Below, one piece after another: positions 52,791 through 61,436 of a stretch of 64,000 nt of DNA. The stretch lies in the NCBI GenBank assembly GCA_902363135.1, contig CABIZF010000001.1, positions 1 to 64,000 on the forward strand, written 5' to 3'. The position numbers and the translations under genes were made by a program. The notes beneath the pieces are model-generated. The model saw nothing but the letters and a program-made list of their open reading frames with translations. It was not told where the DNA came from and did not search any database. How positions within the stretch are numbered: position 1 is the first letter of the stretch; each line of letters opens with the position of its first letter. Source of the DNA: Lachnospiraceae bacterium (lineage in GTDB: Bacteria > Bacillota > Clostridia > Lachnospirales > Lachnospiraceae).

Positions 52791-52844
52791 AAAAGGGCCT
52801 GTCCGGGCGGAGATCAGAAGATTTCCGTCCGGGCAGGCCTTTTC
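52791..52844 (+). terminator. Intrinsic terminator of the importer operon
   Basis: AAAAGGGCCTGTCCGGGCGGA pairs almost completely with TCCGTCCGGGCAGGCCTTTT; T-runs occur on both strands and the genes converge. Confidence 0.85.
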
Positions 52845-52869
52845 TGCGGCAGAAAACAGGCTCCGGTAA

Positions 52870-53352
52870 TCAGCGGGTGATATCGCAGAAGGTTCCTTTG
52901 CTTGCTGCGGCGAGATCCTGCGGGGCGAGCTCAATCTGGATGCCAAGGTGGCCGCCGCTGACAACGATCTGCGGATAATTCTGCGCGGCCTCGGCGATAA
53001 AGACCGGGTACTGCTTCTTCATACCGATCGCAGTGCAGCCACCGCGAATGTAGCCGGTCACGCTGTTGATATCCTTGACGTGGATCATGGCAAGCGACTT
53101 GACACCAGCCTGATGCGCACACTTTTTCAGATCCAGCTCGGAATCAATCGGGATCACGAATACATAGTAGGCCGGTTCCGGGCTGACGGTCACGAGCGTC
53201 TTAAACATGGTCTCATGGGCAGCGCCGATCAGGTCAGCAGTGTGCTGTGCGTCGGTAAATTCGTCACATTCATAGGTAAACGTTTTATAGGAAATTTTCA
53301 TGCGGTCCAGAATCCGCATGGCATTTGTCTTTGGCTCTTTATTTTTTGCCAT
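52870..53352 (-). CDS. ybaK: Cys-tRNA(Pro)/Cys-tRNA(Cys) deacylase, YbaK/EbsC family
   Basis: 160 aa. It edits mischarged Cys-tRNA(Pro) made by prolyl-tRNA synthetase. The conserved Lys is in MFKTLVTV, followed by KSLAMIHVKDINSVTGYIRGGCTAIGMKK with the YIRGGCTAIG loop. Length normal. The start at 53352 follows AGAGGGA; the longer frame to 53421 has no support. Convergent with the importer operon. Confidence 0.92.
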   Translation of the reverse strand: MAKNKEPKTNAMRILDRMKISYKTFTYECDEFTDAQHTADLIGAAHETMFKTLVTVSPEPAYYVFVIPIDSELDLKKCAHQAGVKSLAMIHVKDINSVTGYIRGGCTAIGMKKQYPVFIAEAAQNYPQIVVSGGHLGIQIELAPQDLAAASKGTFCDITR

Positions 53353-53519
53353 AATATATCCCTCTTTTCTTCGAAAAATGGCTGCTGCTTGTATCATACA
53401 TCTAAACATGGGATTGCGCAAGTATGGTTTGCCGGGGCTATTTGCAGTTCGTATCCGGAGAGGAGCATTTATGGTCAGAGTTCATATATTATATGGAAAA
53501 AACAGAGGATGGGTTTGCT

Positions 53520-54119
53520 ATGAGCAATGATCAGGAACGACGGGCACCGAGTGTATGCCGCAGTATGTATATGTGTATGGAAGAGATTGACCGGGAGCGG
53601 GCGCAAAGTGGGTGGAATCCATATGCAGGAGAGGAGGAGCCGGATAAAAAGCCCTCGTGGCTGCCGCAGGAAATGTTAAATACCGGCACAGAGCAGGCGA
53701 GGTTAAATGCAGTTCCGCGATTTCAGATGCCGGATCGGGAAGCGCTGATGCAGCAGGAGCAGGAATTTGAGCAGGATCTGCAGCGCCTGCAGTCGCTGTA
53801 TCCGAAATCGGCCGTCCTGTTACTCCCCTATATTGAGGAAGCGTGTGAGAAAATGGAATATGACGGCAGCCAGATGTATCTCATTTATCCGGACCGAGAA
53901 ATGCTGAACCGGATCGTGGCAGGGATTTATGCGGCGGTGCGCGACCTGCTTCCGCCGGCAGAAGAGCCGGTGCGCGACGAGATGCTGATTATGCAGAGCT
54001 GTGAGAGCGTCCGGAAGCCCGGCGAAAACCGGGTAGAAGACATGATCCGGTGCATGCTTTTGCAGGAAATGTACCGCAGGCGTTGTCGGCATGCGCGGTG
54101 CAGGCGGGGCTTTATGTAA
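53520..54119 (+). CDS. Hypothetical protein
   Basis: 199 aa. The N-terminal part is polar with a Pro/Glu-rich stretch (WNPYAGEEEPDKKPSWLP). Residues 75-165 are probably helical, with SLYPKSAVLLLPYIEEACEKM and MYLIYPDREMLNRIVAGIY. The C-terminus is Arg/Cys-rich (RRRCRHARCRRGF). No known domain recognised. The start at 53520 has GAGGA 9 bases upstream; earlier in-frame ATG codons (53424, 53493) lack one. Divergent from ybaK. Confidence 0.65.
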   Translation: MSNDQERRAPSVCRSMYMCMEEIDRERAQSGWNPYAGEEEPDKKPSWLPQEMLNTGTEQARLNAVPRFQMPDREALMQQEQEFEQDLQRLQSLYPKSAVLLLPYIEEACEKMEYDGSQMYLIYPDREMLNRIVAGIYAAVRDLLPPAEEPVRDEMLIMQSCESVRKPGENRVEDMIRCMLLQEMYRRRCRHARCRRGFM

Positions 54120-54215
54120 AAAAAACTTGTTCAAATTTTATCTGGATAGTATACTGAGTGGAGTGTGAGCTTCACGACAGGAAAACAAAAAGAAAGACGG
54201 AGAACACGAAAAAGA

Positions 54216-55391
54216 ATGGAAGAACTGAGAAGGCTATTAGAAGAACTGTTGGATGCCCGGCTGCTTGGAATCGTGCTCAGTGCACCAAGGCAGAAGGAGT
54301 CGTACCGGAGGATTCGTATCCGGGCGCTGGACTGTCGCGGTGCGCTGCGGTTTCAGGCCGCATTCTGGGATGGAAAGAAAGAGTTTCATAAAAATTATGA
54401 AAAAGAAGCGCTGATTCCGGAGCTTCTGGTATGGATGAGCCACGATTACCGGCAGCTGCAGGCGGAGAGTACACAGTATACCGCATCCGTGCTTGTAAGC
54501 AAAAAGGGGACGGTGACAGTCAAAAAAAAGGCACGTGCGACAGAGGCAAAGCAGGCGGATATGACGCACAACCGGGCAAAGCAGTATCTGCTGCCGGAAG
54601 AAGAGCCGGTGCCGTTTCTTGTGAAGCTTGGTGTCATGACACCGGAAGGAAAGGTCGTGAAGGCGAAGTATGATAAATTCCGCCAGATCAATCGCTTTCT
54701 GGAATTTATCGAGGATATTACCCCGGTGCTTGCAAAGGACCGGGAGATCACAATGATCGATTTTGGCTGTGGCAAATCATATCTGACCTTTGCCATGTAT
54801 TACTATTTACATGAGCGCAAAGGATATGACCTTCGGATCACCGGACTGGATCTTAAGGAGGATGTCATCGCCCATTGCAATCAGCTGGCAAAGGAGTTCG
54901 GCTATGAGAAGCTAAACTTTCTGACCGGAGATATCGCAGACTATGAGGGCGTTACGCAGGTCGATCTCGTGGTTACGCTTCACGCCTGCGATACGGCGAC
55001 GGATTATGCGCTGGCAAAGGCAGTTGCGTGGAATGCACGTGCGATCCTTTCCGTGCCGTGCTGTCAGCATGAGCTGAATCGGCAGATCAAAAATGAGGTG
55101 CTGCAGCCGGTGCTGCGCTATGGCCTTTTAAAGGAGCGGATGGCAGCACTGATCACAGATGGACTGCGGGCATCTATGCTCGAGGAGCAGGGATACCGGG
55201 TGCAGGTGCTGGAATTTATCGATATGGAGCATACGCCGAAAAATATTCTTCTGCGCGCCGTAAAGGAGCCGGAAAAAATCCGCCGCGGCGATGCCGCAGG
55301 AAAACAGGAGGAGCTGGAGCGCTGTATGGCATCATTGCATGTCACACCGACACTTGAAAAACTGCTGCGGGGCGCTTGCCGGAAAGGATGA
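54216..55391 (+). CDS. Class I SAM-dependent methyltransferase (Methyltransf_32-like)
   Basis: 391 aa. The N-terminal 140 residues are a charged RNA-binding-like region. The Rossmann fold follows with motif I MIDFGCGKSYLT (about 190), motif II LDLKEDV, and VVTLHACDTATDYALA with SVPCCQHEL near 295. This HACD/PCCQ pattern is shared with the METTL25/GSTCD-like group, thought to act on RNA. The start is uncertain: ATG at 54216 with GGAGA 12 bases upstream, or GTG at 54165. The next gene starts 12 bp downstream. Confidence 0.82.
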   Translation: MEELRRLLEELLDARLLGIVLSAPRQKESYRRIRIRALDCRGALRFQAAFWDGKKEFHKNYEKEALIPELLVWMSHDYRQLQAESTQYTASVLVSKKGTVTVKKKARATEAKQADMTHNRAKQYLLPEEEPVPFLVKLGVMTPEGKVVKAKYDKFRQINRFLEFIEDITPVLAKDREITMIDFGCGKSYLTFAMYYYLHERKGYDLRITGLDLKEDVIAHCNQLAKEFGYEKLNFLTGDIADYEGVTQVDLVVTLHACDTATDYALAKAVAWNARAILSVPCCQHELNRQIKNEVLQPVLRYGLLKERMAALITDGLRASMLEEQGYRVQVLEFIDMEHTPKNILLRAVKEPEKIRRGDAAGKQEELERCMASLHVTPTLEKLLRGACRKG

Positions 55392-55403
55392 TGATCAGAA
55401 GCT

Positions 55404-57878
55404 ATGCGTGAGAAATTAAAAACCGTAAAAAATGCAGTCGTGCATGTACTGATACTGCTGCTTGTGTTTATCGGAGCGGTAGTGCTGTTTGAGAAGCTGA
55501 TCAATCAGTCAACGCCGAACAGTGCACAGGACATGGAAAACTCCACGTTTCCACTTGTATATATGCAGAATAAGGGTGTCAGCTACAACTGTCTGCATGG
55601 CTATGCCTATGAGATGGATGTCGCGAATATCCGTGATACTGTGACGGTGCTCGGCGACAGTCATGAGCTGGATATTCAGATCCAGCCGTTCAGCTCAAAT
55701 GTGGAGAGCGTTTCCTATGAGGTGCTCTCTTTGGACGGGACAGAATCACTGGAAAATACAAAAGTCGTACAGCTTACAGAGGAGAGCAATTACCTCACTG
55801 CGACTTTGAACATTCAGAACAATATGCTGCTCAATCAGGAGTATATACTGAAGCTTCAGGTGACGGCCGGAGGCAGAGATGTGTACTTTTATACACGATT
55901 ACTGCTGGAGGATGGTCTGCATCTGGAGGCTTACCTGAATTTTGTGAGCGGATTTTACGAAAAATGTGTAAACAAGACGGATGAGGCGACACTCGGCTCG
56001 GCAGTAGAGCCGGATGAGACGACAGATCAGAAGAATACCCTGGCAGAAATGGACATTCACAGTTCAGTCAATCGCCTGATGTGGGGCAGTCTGAATCCGC
56101 AGATCTTTTACAAGCCGACGCCAAGCCTTGTGGATATCAACGGGACGACAGCATCCTTCGTGCTGGACTACCGGATCTCCGCGATCAATTCCGAAGGAAT
56201 GACGGAGCTTTACAATGTAAAGGAATTTTATCGTCTGCGCTATACGGATACCCGTGTGTTCCTGCTTGATTTTACCAGATCGACCGATGAAATTTTCAGT
56301 GCAGAGGGAACGGTGATCAATTCGAAGGGCATTAATCTGGGTGTGACTTCGCAAAACGTTGAGTTTGCGATTGACGAAAAGAGCAAGGTGGCTGCATTTG
56401 TGCAGGAGGACGAGCTGTGGACCTATCAGATTAATGCAGGCCGTATGACACGTGTGTTTGGTTTTCCGCAAAAGGAAAACATGGACTATCGTGATTTTTA
56501 TGAGAAGAACAATATTAAAATTCTTCGTGTGGACTCTGATGGCAATGTCTGGTTCTGTGTTTCCGGCTATATGAACCGCGGACGGCATGAGGGTGAAAAT
56601 GGTATTGCGGTTTATTATTATGAGGATGCTTCTGCAACCGTCGAGGAGATTCTATTTGTCAAGACGATGGAATCCTATGATATGCTGAAGCTGGATATCG
56701 GATCGCTGGCGTATATTACGGAAAATGCACAGGATTTTTATCTGCTGCTGCAGGGGATGATTTATCGGATTGATTTGAATACCAGGGAGTATGAGCGTGT
56801 CGTGGACGGTGTCAATACCGAATGCTATACCGTATCAAAGTCCAACCGGTATGTAGCATGGTTAAAAGAAGGCGCACGCTATGATTCACAGACCCTGTAC
56901 CGCATGGATCTGGAGACCGGTGCAGTACAGGAGCTTACGTGTGATGCGGATGACCGGATACGACCGGTGGCCTTTATAGGTGAGGATCTGGTCTATGGAG
57001 TGGCCCATACATCAGACATTGATATGACTCATGAGGGAAGCGAGCTGTTTCCGATGTATCGCCTGGTGATTGTAGGCTCAGACGGAGAAGAACGAAAGAA
57101 CTATGAGCCGGGAAATGCATACGTGCTTTCGGTAGAACAGTCGGAGAATATGCTTGTGCTGTCCCGCGTGATGCGCACAGAAAACGGATATGAGGAGACG
57201 ACAGAGGATCATATCGTGAGCACCAATACGGATGAGGAAGTGGCGACAGGAACGACGACGCAGGCTTCTTCCGTGAAAGGCTCAGAGGTCATCCTGCGGC
57301 TTGGCACGACGCTGAGAGATACGACGGTGCAGACGGTAAATGCGAAGCTGCTTATAGACGGTGCGGCATCAGAGATTTCCATTCCGACGAACAAGAACCG
57401 GGAAAAGCTCTATTATGTCTATGCAGGAGGAAGCCTGGAGAGTGTCTGGACGACCGCCGCGGAGGCAATCCGCCGAGCGGATGAAAAGGTGGGTGTCGTC
57501 ATCAATGACGAGAAGGAATTTGTATGGGAGCGAGGAAATCGCGCAGAGACAGCGAAGATCAGCGTGGATAAAATCCCGCAGGCGATCCAGAACGGAGTGA
57601 TGGATCTTGATACGCTGGAGTCGCAGCTTGGAAAGGTAGTCATCGATCTGACCGGCTGTACCCTGGAGCAGGTGCTGTACTTTGTCGGAAACCGTCATCC
57701 GGTGCTGGCATGGACCGGTACGGAGACGGTAATCATTACCGGTTACGATGACTACGGCAATCTTATTTTGCTGAAGCCCGGTGAGACAGAGACGTACTTT
57801 TACGGGCCGGAAGACAGCAAAACACTGTTTGAGGCCGCGGGCAATCAGTTTATGACGTATCTGAATACCGATTTATAA
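55404..57878 (+). CDS. Large membrane-anchored exported protein, C39-like C-terminus
   Basis: 824 aa. One N-terminal membrane helix (residues 13-31) follows a short Lys-rich tail, so almost all of the protein is outside the cell. The middle (about 60-640) is beta-rich and resembles a repeated-blade architecture (WTYQINAGRMTRVFG, WFCVSGYMNRG, TLYRMDLETGAVQELT). The end (about 690-824) resembles a peptidase C39-like fold: IDLTGCTLEQVLYFVGN, HPVLAWTGTETVIITGYDDYGN. The position of the catalytic Cys is not clear, so activity is doubtful. Follows the methyltransferase gene closely. Confidence 0.7.
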   Translation: MREKLKTVKNAVVHVLILLLVFIGAVVLFEKLINQSTPNSAQDMENSTFPLVYMQNKGVSYNCLHGYAYEMDVANIRDTVTVLGDSHELDIQIQPFSSNVESVSYEVLSLDGTESLENTKVVQLTEESNYLTATLNIQNNMLLNQEYILKLQVTAGGRDVYFYTRLLLEDGLHLEAYLNFVSGFYEKCVNKTDEATLGSAVEPDETTDQKNTLAEMDIHSSVNRLMWGSLNPQIFYKPTPSLVDINGTTASFVLDYRISAINSEGMTELYNVKEFYRLRYTDTRVFLLDFTRSTDEIFSAEGTVINSKGINLGVTSQNVEFAIDEKSKVAAFVQEDELWTYQINAGRMTRVFGFPQKENMDYRDFYEKNNIKILRVDSDGNVWFCVSGYMNRGRHEGENGIAVYYYEDASATVEEILFVKTMESYDMLKLDIGSLAYITENAQDFYLLLQGMIYRIDLNTREYERVVDGVNTECYTVSKSNRYVAWLKEGARYDSQTLYRMDLETGAVQELTCDADDRIRPVAFIGEDLVYGVAHTSDIDMTHEGSELFPMYRLVIVGSDGEERKNYEPGNAYVLSVEQSENMLVLSRVMRTENGYEETTEDHIVSTNTDEEVATGTTTQASSVKGSEVILRLGTTLRDTTVQTVNAKLLIDGAASEISIPTNKNREKLYYVYAGGSLESVWTTAAEAIRRADEKVGVVINDEKEFVWERGNRAETAKISVDKIPQAIQNGVMDLDTLESQLGKVVIDLTGCTLEQVLYFVGNRHPVLAWTGTETVIITGYDDYGNLILLKPGETETYFYGPEDSKTLFEAAGNQFMTYLNTDL

Positions 57879-57883
57879 TAAAT

Positions 57884-57928
57884 AAAAAGCTGCTATTTTC
57901 CACTACACTGTGGATTTAGCAGCTTTTT
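57884..57928 (+). terminator. Bidirectional intrinsic terminator
   Basis: AAAAAGCTGCTATTTTCCAC pairs with GTGGATTTAGCAGCTTTTT; T-runs flank both sides. Confidence 0.85.
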
Positions 57929-58030
57929 AACTTCCTCAAGTGAGCGCCGGATCTGCAGCGCTTTTCTGTTAATACAGGGTTTATCGCAGGTCAGAAGATA
58001 GCACCATCTTCGAATGCCGGTGATACGCAT
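57893..58030 (-). CDS. Possible small protein, Cys-containing
   Basis: 45 aa, MRITGIRRWCYLLTCDKPC at the start followed by a basic helical region (RRSLEEVKKLL). GGAGGGG lies about 8 bases before the ATG. The stop falls inside the bidirectional terminator, the usual position for a short terminated gene. I do not recognise the family; it could also be chance. Confidence 0.4.
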   Translation of the reverse strand: MRITGIRRWCYLLTCDKPCINRKALQIRRSLEEVKKLLNPQCSGK

Positions 58031-58134
58031 CGTCATCCCCTCCCTGCTGTTAGAATATGTCAGGAATGCCGATGCGTGCATTTTTTTAGCACTTATTTTT
58101 GCCTTTTGACCCTGGTATCATGGAAAGGAACAGC

Positions 58135-58782
58135 TCAGCGGCAGATGACCATTTTGCAGATGGGATTGCCAATGGAGGAGAAACGCTCCTCATATTCAGT
58201 CATGATATTATCGCGCATCAGATCCTCATCCTGATGGAGGTCAAAGGTGCAGACGAGCAGCTTCCAGCCGGCAGCTTCTGCCTCCTCTAAAGCAAAATCA
58301 AAGAGAGGGCGGTTATCCGTCTTGAACTCAACGCGTCCTTCCGGAGTCAGGATCTGTGCATACCGTGCCAGAAACTGGCGGCTTGGCAGACGGCGCTTGG
58401 CATGCCGGTCCTTTGGCCACGGATCGGAGAAATTCAGATAAATGCCGGAGACTTCACCTTCACCGAATACTTCCGGCAGATCCTCGGCATCCATACGCAG
58501 ATAGCGCAGATTTGTCAGCTCCGGGAGCAGCTCGCGCTTCTCCAGTGCGCGCAGCAGCACGCTCGAATATTTTTCTATTCCGACGTAATTGTTTTCCGGA
58601 TTCCGACCGGCGAGCTCCGTGATGAAACGGCCCTTGCCCATTCCGACTTCGAGATAGAGCGGCTGAGCCTTCTCAAGGACGGTGTCCCATTTTCCTTTTT
58701 TCTCCCGCATGACGTCCTCATGCACGACATATTCGCTGGCGGCGATCGTTTCCCGCGCGCCTGGTATATTTCTCAGTCTCAT
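58135..58782 (-). CDS. trmB: tRNA (guanine-N7-)-methyltransferase TrmB
   Basis: 215 aa. It makes m7G46 in tRNA. The motif EVGMGKGRFITELA binds S-adenosylmethionine; YVGIEKYSSVLLRAL, LNFSDPWPKDRHAKRR and TDNRPLFDF are hallmarks of TrmB. Length and start are normal. Divergent from the repeat-rich hydrolase gene. Confidence 0.95.
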   Translation of the reverse strand: MRLRNIPGARETIAASEYVVHEDVMREKKGKWDTVLEKAQPLYLEVGMGKGRFITELAGRNPENNYVGIEKYSSVLLRALEKRELLPELTNLRYLRMDAEDLPEVFGEGEVSGIYLNFSDPWPKDRHAKRRLPSRQFLARYAQILTPEGRVEFKTDNRPLFDFALEEAEAAGWKLLVCTFDLHQDEDLMRDNIMTEYEERFSSIGNPICKMVICR

Positions 58783-58973
58783 AATGCCTCCTGTGTGATG
58801 TTATTCCGCTTTATTGTCGCAGAAACCGTAAAAATGTCAAGCGTTTCTGCTGGTAAATATTTCTTTTTGTAGGTTCCAGTTATTGACTTTTTATTAAATA
58901 TCGAGTAGTATTTTAAATAAGATGTAAAAATTTTGTAATCTTTGGTTTTATCTTTTTTGAGAGGATCTTTATT

Positions 58974-60881
58974 ATGAAAAAACGAAAAGCGCTTGTGATG
59001 CTGGCGCTGACCGGGCTGCTTGCGATTGGCGGACCGGCGGCTACGGCAAATGCAGCCTGGAAGACGACCTCTTCCGGTACGATTTATACCCAGACTGCCA
59101 AGCCCGGCTATTTGACCGGTTTTCAGAAAATAGCCAAGAAGGTCTACTACTTCAATGGACAGGGCATCCTGCAGAAGGGCTGGATCACCGTAGATAAGAA
59201 GCGGTACTATGCCGATGCCAAGACCGGTGAGATCGCGATCAGCAAATGGGTGAATCAGTATTACTTCCGGGAGGATGGCTCTCTGGCGGTCAATACGTGG
59301 ATTGACGGAAAATGGGTCGGTGCGGACGGACGCTATACCGGCGTGAAGAATAACGTTGGATTTGTCACAGACAATGGCAAGACCTATTATTACGATGCCA
59401 TGACACACCAGGCGGCAAAGGGCTGGCTGAACGTGGGAGGCAAGACCTACTATATGGATCCGGTGACCGGAGCGATGAAAAAGGGCTGGATCAAGGTCGG
59501 TGGCAAGACCTATTACGCCGGACCGAAGAAGGGCGTGATTCTGAAGAACCAGTGGCTGAATGGAAAATATTTGCAGGCAGACGGTTCTGTAGCGACCGGT
59601 ATGACAAAGATCGGCAAGAAGACGTATTTCTTTACCTCGGCAGGAAAGAAGCGTACCGGCTGGGTGACCTATCAGAAGAAGGCATATTACTTCAGCAAAA
59701 AGGGTGTTCTTCAGAAGAATAAATGGGTCGGCAGCCGCTATGTGAACTCTGAGGGAACGGTTGCACATGGCTGGACGAAGATCGGCAAATATACTTATTA
59801 TTTTAATTCCAAGGGCTATAAGGTGACCGGCTGGGTCAATGAAAACGGCAACCGTTATTTCTTGAATAAGCTTGGCCAGCTGCAGAAAAAGCGCTGGCTG
59901 TGGTCGAAGAAGTATTATGCAAGTGCATCCGGGGCAGTCCTGAAGGGGCTGAACGCGATCGGCGGCAATCTGTACTACTTCAATACGACGAATGGCGCGA
60001 TCGTAAAGAACAGGCTGCAGGCAGTCGGTAACGATACTTACTATCTCCAGAAAAATGGTACGGCAGCGAAGAATAAATGGGTGACGATCAGTTATAAGCA
60101 GTATTATTTCCAGACAGATGGTAAGATGGCGAAGGGAACCTGGGTCGGACAGTACTATGTAGATGCAAATGGCGTTAAGACGTCCCAGACGAAGACCGTC
60201 GGCTGGAAGACGACCAACGGCCAGAAGTATTACTTTGACGCCAATGGAAATATGACGACCGGCTTTGCAACGATCAGCGGCAATCGTTATTTCTTCAATA
60301 ATTCCGGTGTGATGCTGACCGGACTGCAGGAGATCGCAGGTATCAAATATTACTTCTATCCGGAAGGAAATATGGCGGTTTCTACGACGGTCGTCGTCGG
60401 CACGAAGCAGTATACGGTCAATGAGAGCGGCATTGTTACCGCAGAGGAAAATCTGAAGATTAACGGCGCGACAACCGGCGCGCAGATCGTAAATTTCGCA
60501 CTGAAGTATGTCGGTAATCCATATGTGTACGGTGGAACAAGCCTCACGAACGGCGCGGACTGTTCCGGATTTGTACAGACCGTATTTGCGACATTCGGCA
60601 TTCGGCTGCTGCGTGTAGCCAACGACCAGATGATTGGGCCGTCCGCCTCCTACATCCAGAATTATGGATACAAGCGTGCGACCGTAGTCGATATTTCCAG
60701 CATTCAGCCGGGAGACCTTCTGTTCTACGGCTCCGGCAACTATGCGAGCCATGTAGCGATCTATATGGGCAATGGCCAGATCGTACACGCGAGCAACTCA
60801 CAGCCGTATCCAAAGGGTGGAATCAAGATTTCCAATTACAACTATCAGACACCGATCAAGGCAGTTCGGTACTGGTCATAA
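58974..60881 (+). CDS. Secreted NlpC/P60 peptidoglycan hydrolase with cell-wall-binding repeats
   Basis: 635 aa. The signal peptide (residues 1-27, cleavage at ANAAW) is followed by some 20 choline/glucan-binding-type repeats (about 30-480) of the pattern GWxxxxGKxYYxxxxG. The C-terminal NlpC/P60 domain (about 502-635) has Cys530 (DCSGFV), His593 (SHVAIY) and His605 (IVHASN). NlpC/P60 enzymes cut gamma-D-Glu-diaminopimelate bonds, so it could release the peptides imported by the OppBCDF system. GAGAGGA lies 8 bases upstream. Confidence 0.93.
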   Translation: MKKRKALVMLALTGLLAIGGPAATANAAWKTTSSGTIYTQTAKPGYLTGFQKIAKKVYYFNGQGILQKGWITVDKKRYYADAKTGEIAISKWVNQYYFREDGSLAVNTWIDGKWVGADGRYTGVKNNVGFVTDNGKTYYYDAMTHQAAKGWLNVGGKTYYMDPVTGAMKKGWIKVGGKTYYAGPKKGVILKNQWLNGKYLQADGSVATGMTKIGKKTYFFTSAGKKRTGWVTYQKKAYYFSKKGVLQKNKWVGSRYVNSEGTVAHGWTKIGKYTYYFNSKGYKVTGWVNENGNRYFLNKLGQLQKKRWLWSKKYYASASGAVLKGLNAIGGNLYYFNTTNGAIVKNRLQAVGNDTYYLQKNGTAAKNKWVTISYKQYYFQTDGKMAKGTWVGQYYVDANGVKTSQTKTVGWKTTNGQKYYFDANGNMTTGFATISGNRYFFNNSGVMLTGLQEIAGIKYYFYPEGNMAVSTTVVVGTKQYTVNESGIVTAEENLKINGATTGAQIVNFALKYVGNPYVYGGTSLTNGADCSGFVQTVFATFGIRLLRVANDQMIGPSASYIQNYGYKRATVVDISSIQPGDLLFYGSGNYASHVAIYMGNGQIVHASNSQPYPKGGIKISNYNYQTPIKAVRYWS

Positions 60882-60903
60882 AAGAAAATAAGCAGAAAAT
60901 AAG

Positions 60904-60946
60904 ACAGGTGGAAGCTTCCGGAAAAGGGCTTCCGCCTGTTTTTTTA
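60904..60946 (+). terminator. Intrinsic terminator of the NlpC/P60 gene
   Basis: ACAGGTGGAAGC pairs with GCTTCCGCCTGT (one wobble), then seven T. Confidence 0.88.
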
Positions 60947-61090
60947 AAAAAATACATCCCGTAAAGCGAAACATAGAATTGTGTATATCAAAAAGAATTT
61001 TCAGAGTATTCAGTATATTTTAAATGATTTCCGATTTTAAAAACGCCTGCATTTTTCTGTCAAACACCGTCATTTTTTGCGGTTTTATCA

Positions 61091-61251
61091 CAATCCACAA
61101 AACGTCCGTTCTTTTTTTGAACTATGTAAACCACGTAATCCACACACTAAAATGTGGACAATGTGGATAAACCAGTGTATAAGTTCATTTCTTCCGCATT
61201 TTTTCATCCACAATCTGTGGATAAAAAGTGGATAAAAAACGGTTATCCACA
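61091..61251 (+). promoter_or_regulatory. Cluster of DnaA boxes
   Basis: Three perfect TTATCCACA boxes: 61162-61170 and 61216-61224 (reverse orientation) and 61243-61251 (forward). Near matches lie at 61136-61144, 61153-61161, 61204-61212 and 61227-61235, with a weaker one at 61091-61099. An AT-rich stretch lies at 60945-61080. There is no coding region between 60882 and 61422. No dnaA, dnaN or rpmH is nearby, so this is either a secondary DnaA-binding region or an origin separated from dnaA. Confidence 0.7.
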
Positions 61252-61372
61252 TGAGAATCGAAATATCATGTCTTGTTTTTGTGCAGAATTTCACATAAAT
61301 TTTACATGTTTCGCGTTGCATGGAAAAAGGTGGAAAATAAATTGTCTGATAACAGGAAAACTAAAATGAGTA

Positions 61373-61406
61373 TTTGCAATCCGCCTCGCTACTTGCCTGA
61401 TTCGGT
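61373..61406 (-). repeat. Bulged-hairpin repeat, copy A5 (partial)
   Basis: On the minus strand AAGTAGCGAGGCGGATTGC matches the linker and first arm of hairpin three of family A. The second arm has been lost. A5 and A4 also share the preceding GAATCA. Confidence 0.45.
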
Positions 61407-61408
61407 TA

Positions 61409-61436
61409 AAAAAGCTGGATGATTACTCATCCAGCT
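61409..61436 (-). terminator. Terminator overlapping the end of the AI-2E gene
   Basis: AAGCTGGATGA pairs with TCATCCAGCTT (perfect 11 bp, 4-nt loop), followed on the minus strand by a T-run. The left arm is the last three sense codons of the gene, and the stop codon lies within the loop. Confidence 0.85.

Noticed and set aside
59090..60460. Regular DNA repeats resembling an array
   Set aside because: They are codons for the cell-wall-binding repeats of the NlpC/P60 protein, with degenerate units and an open frame throughout; not CRISPR.
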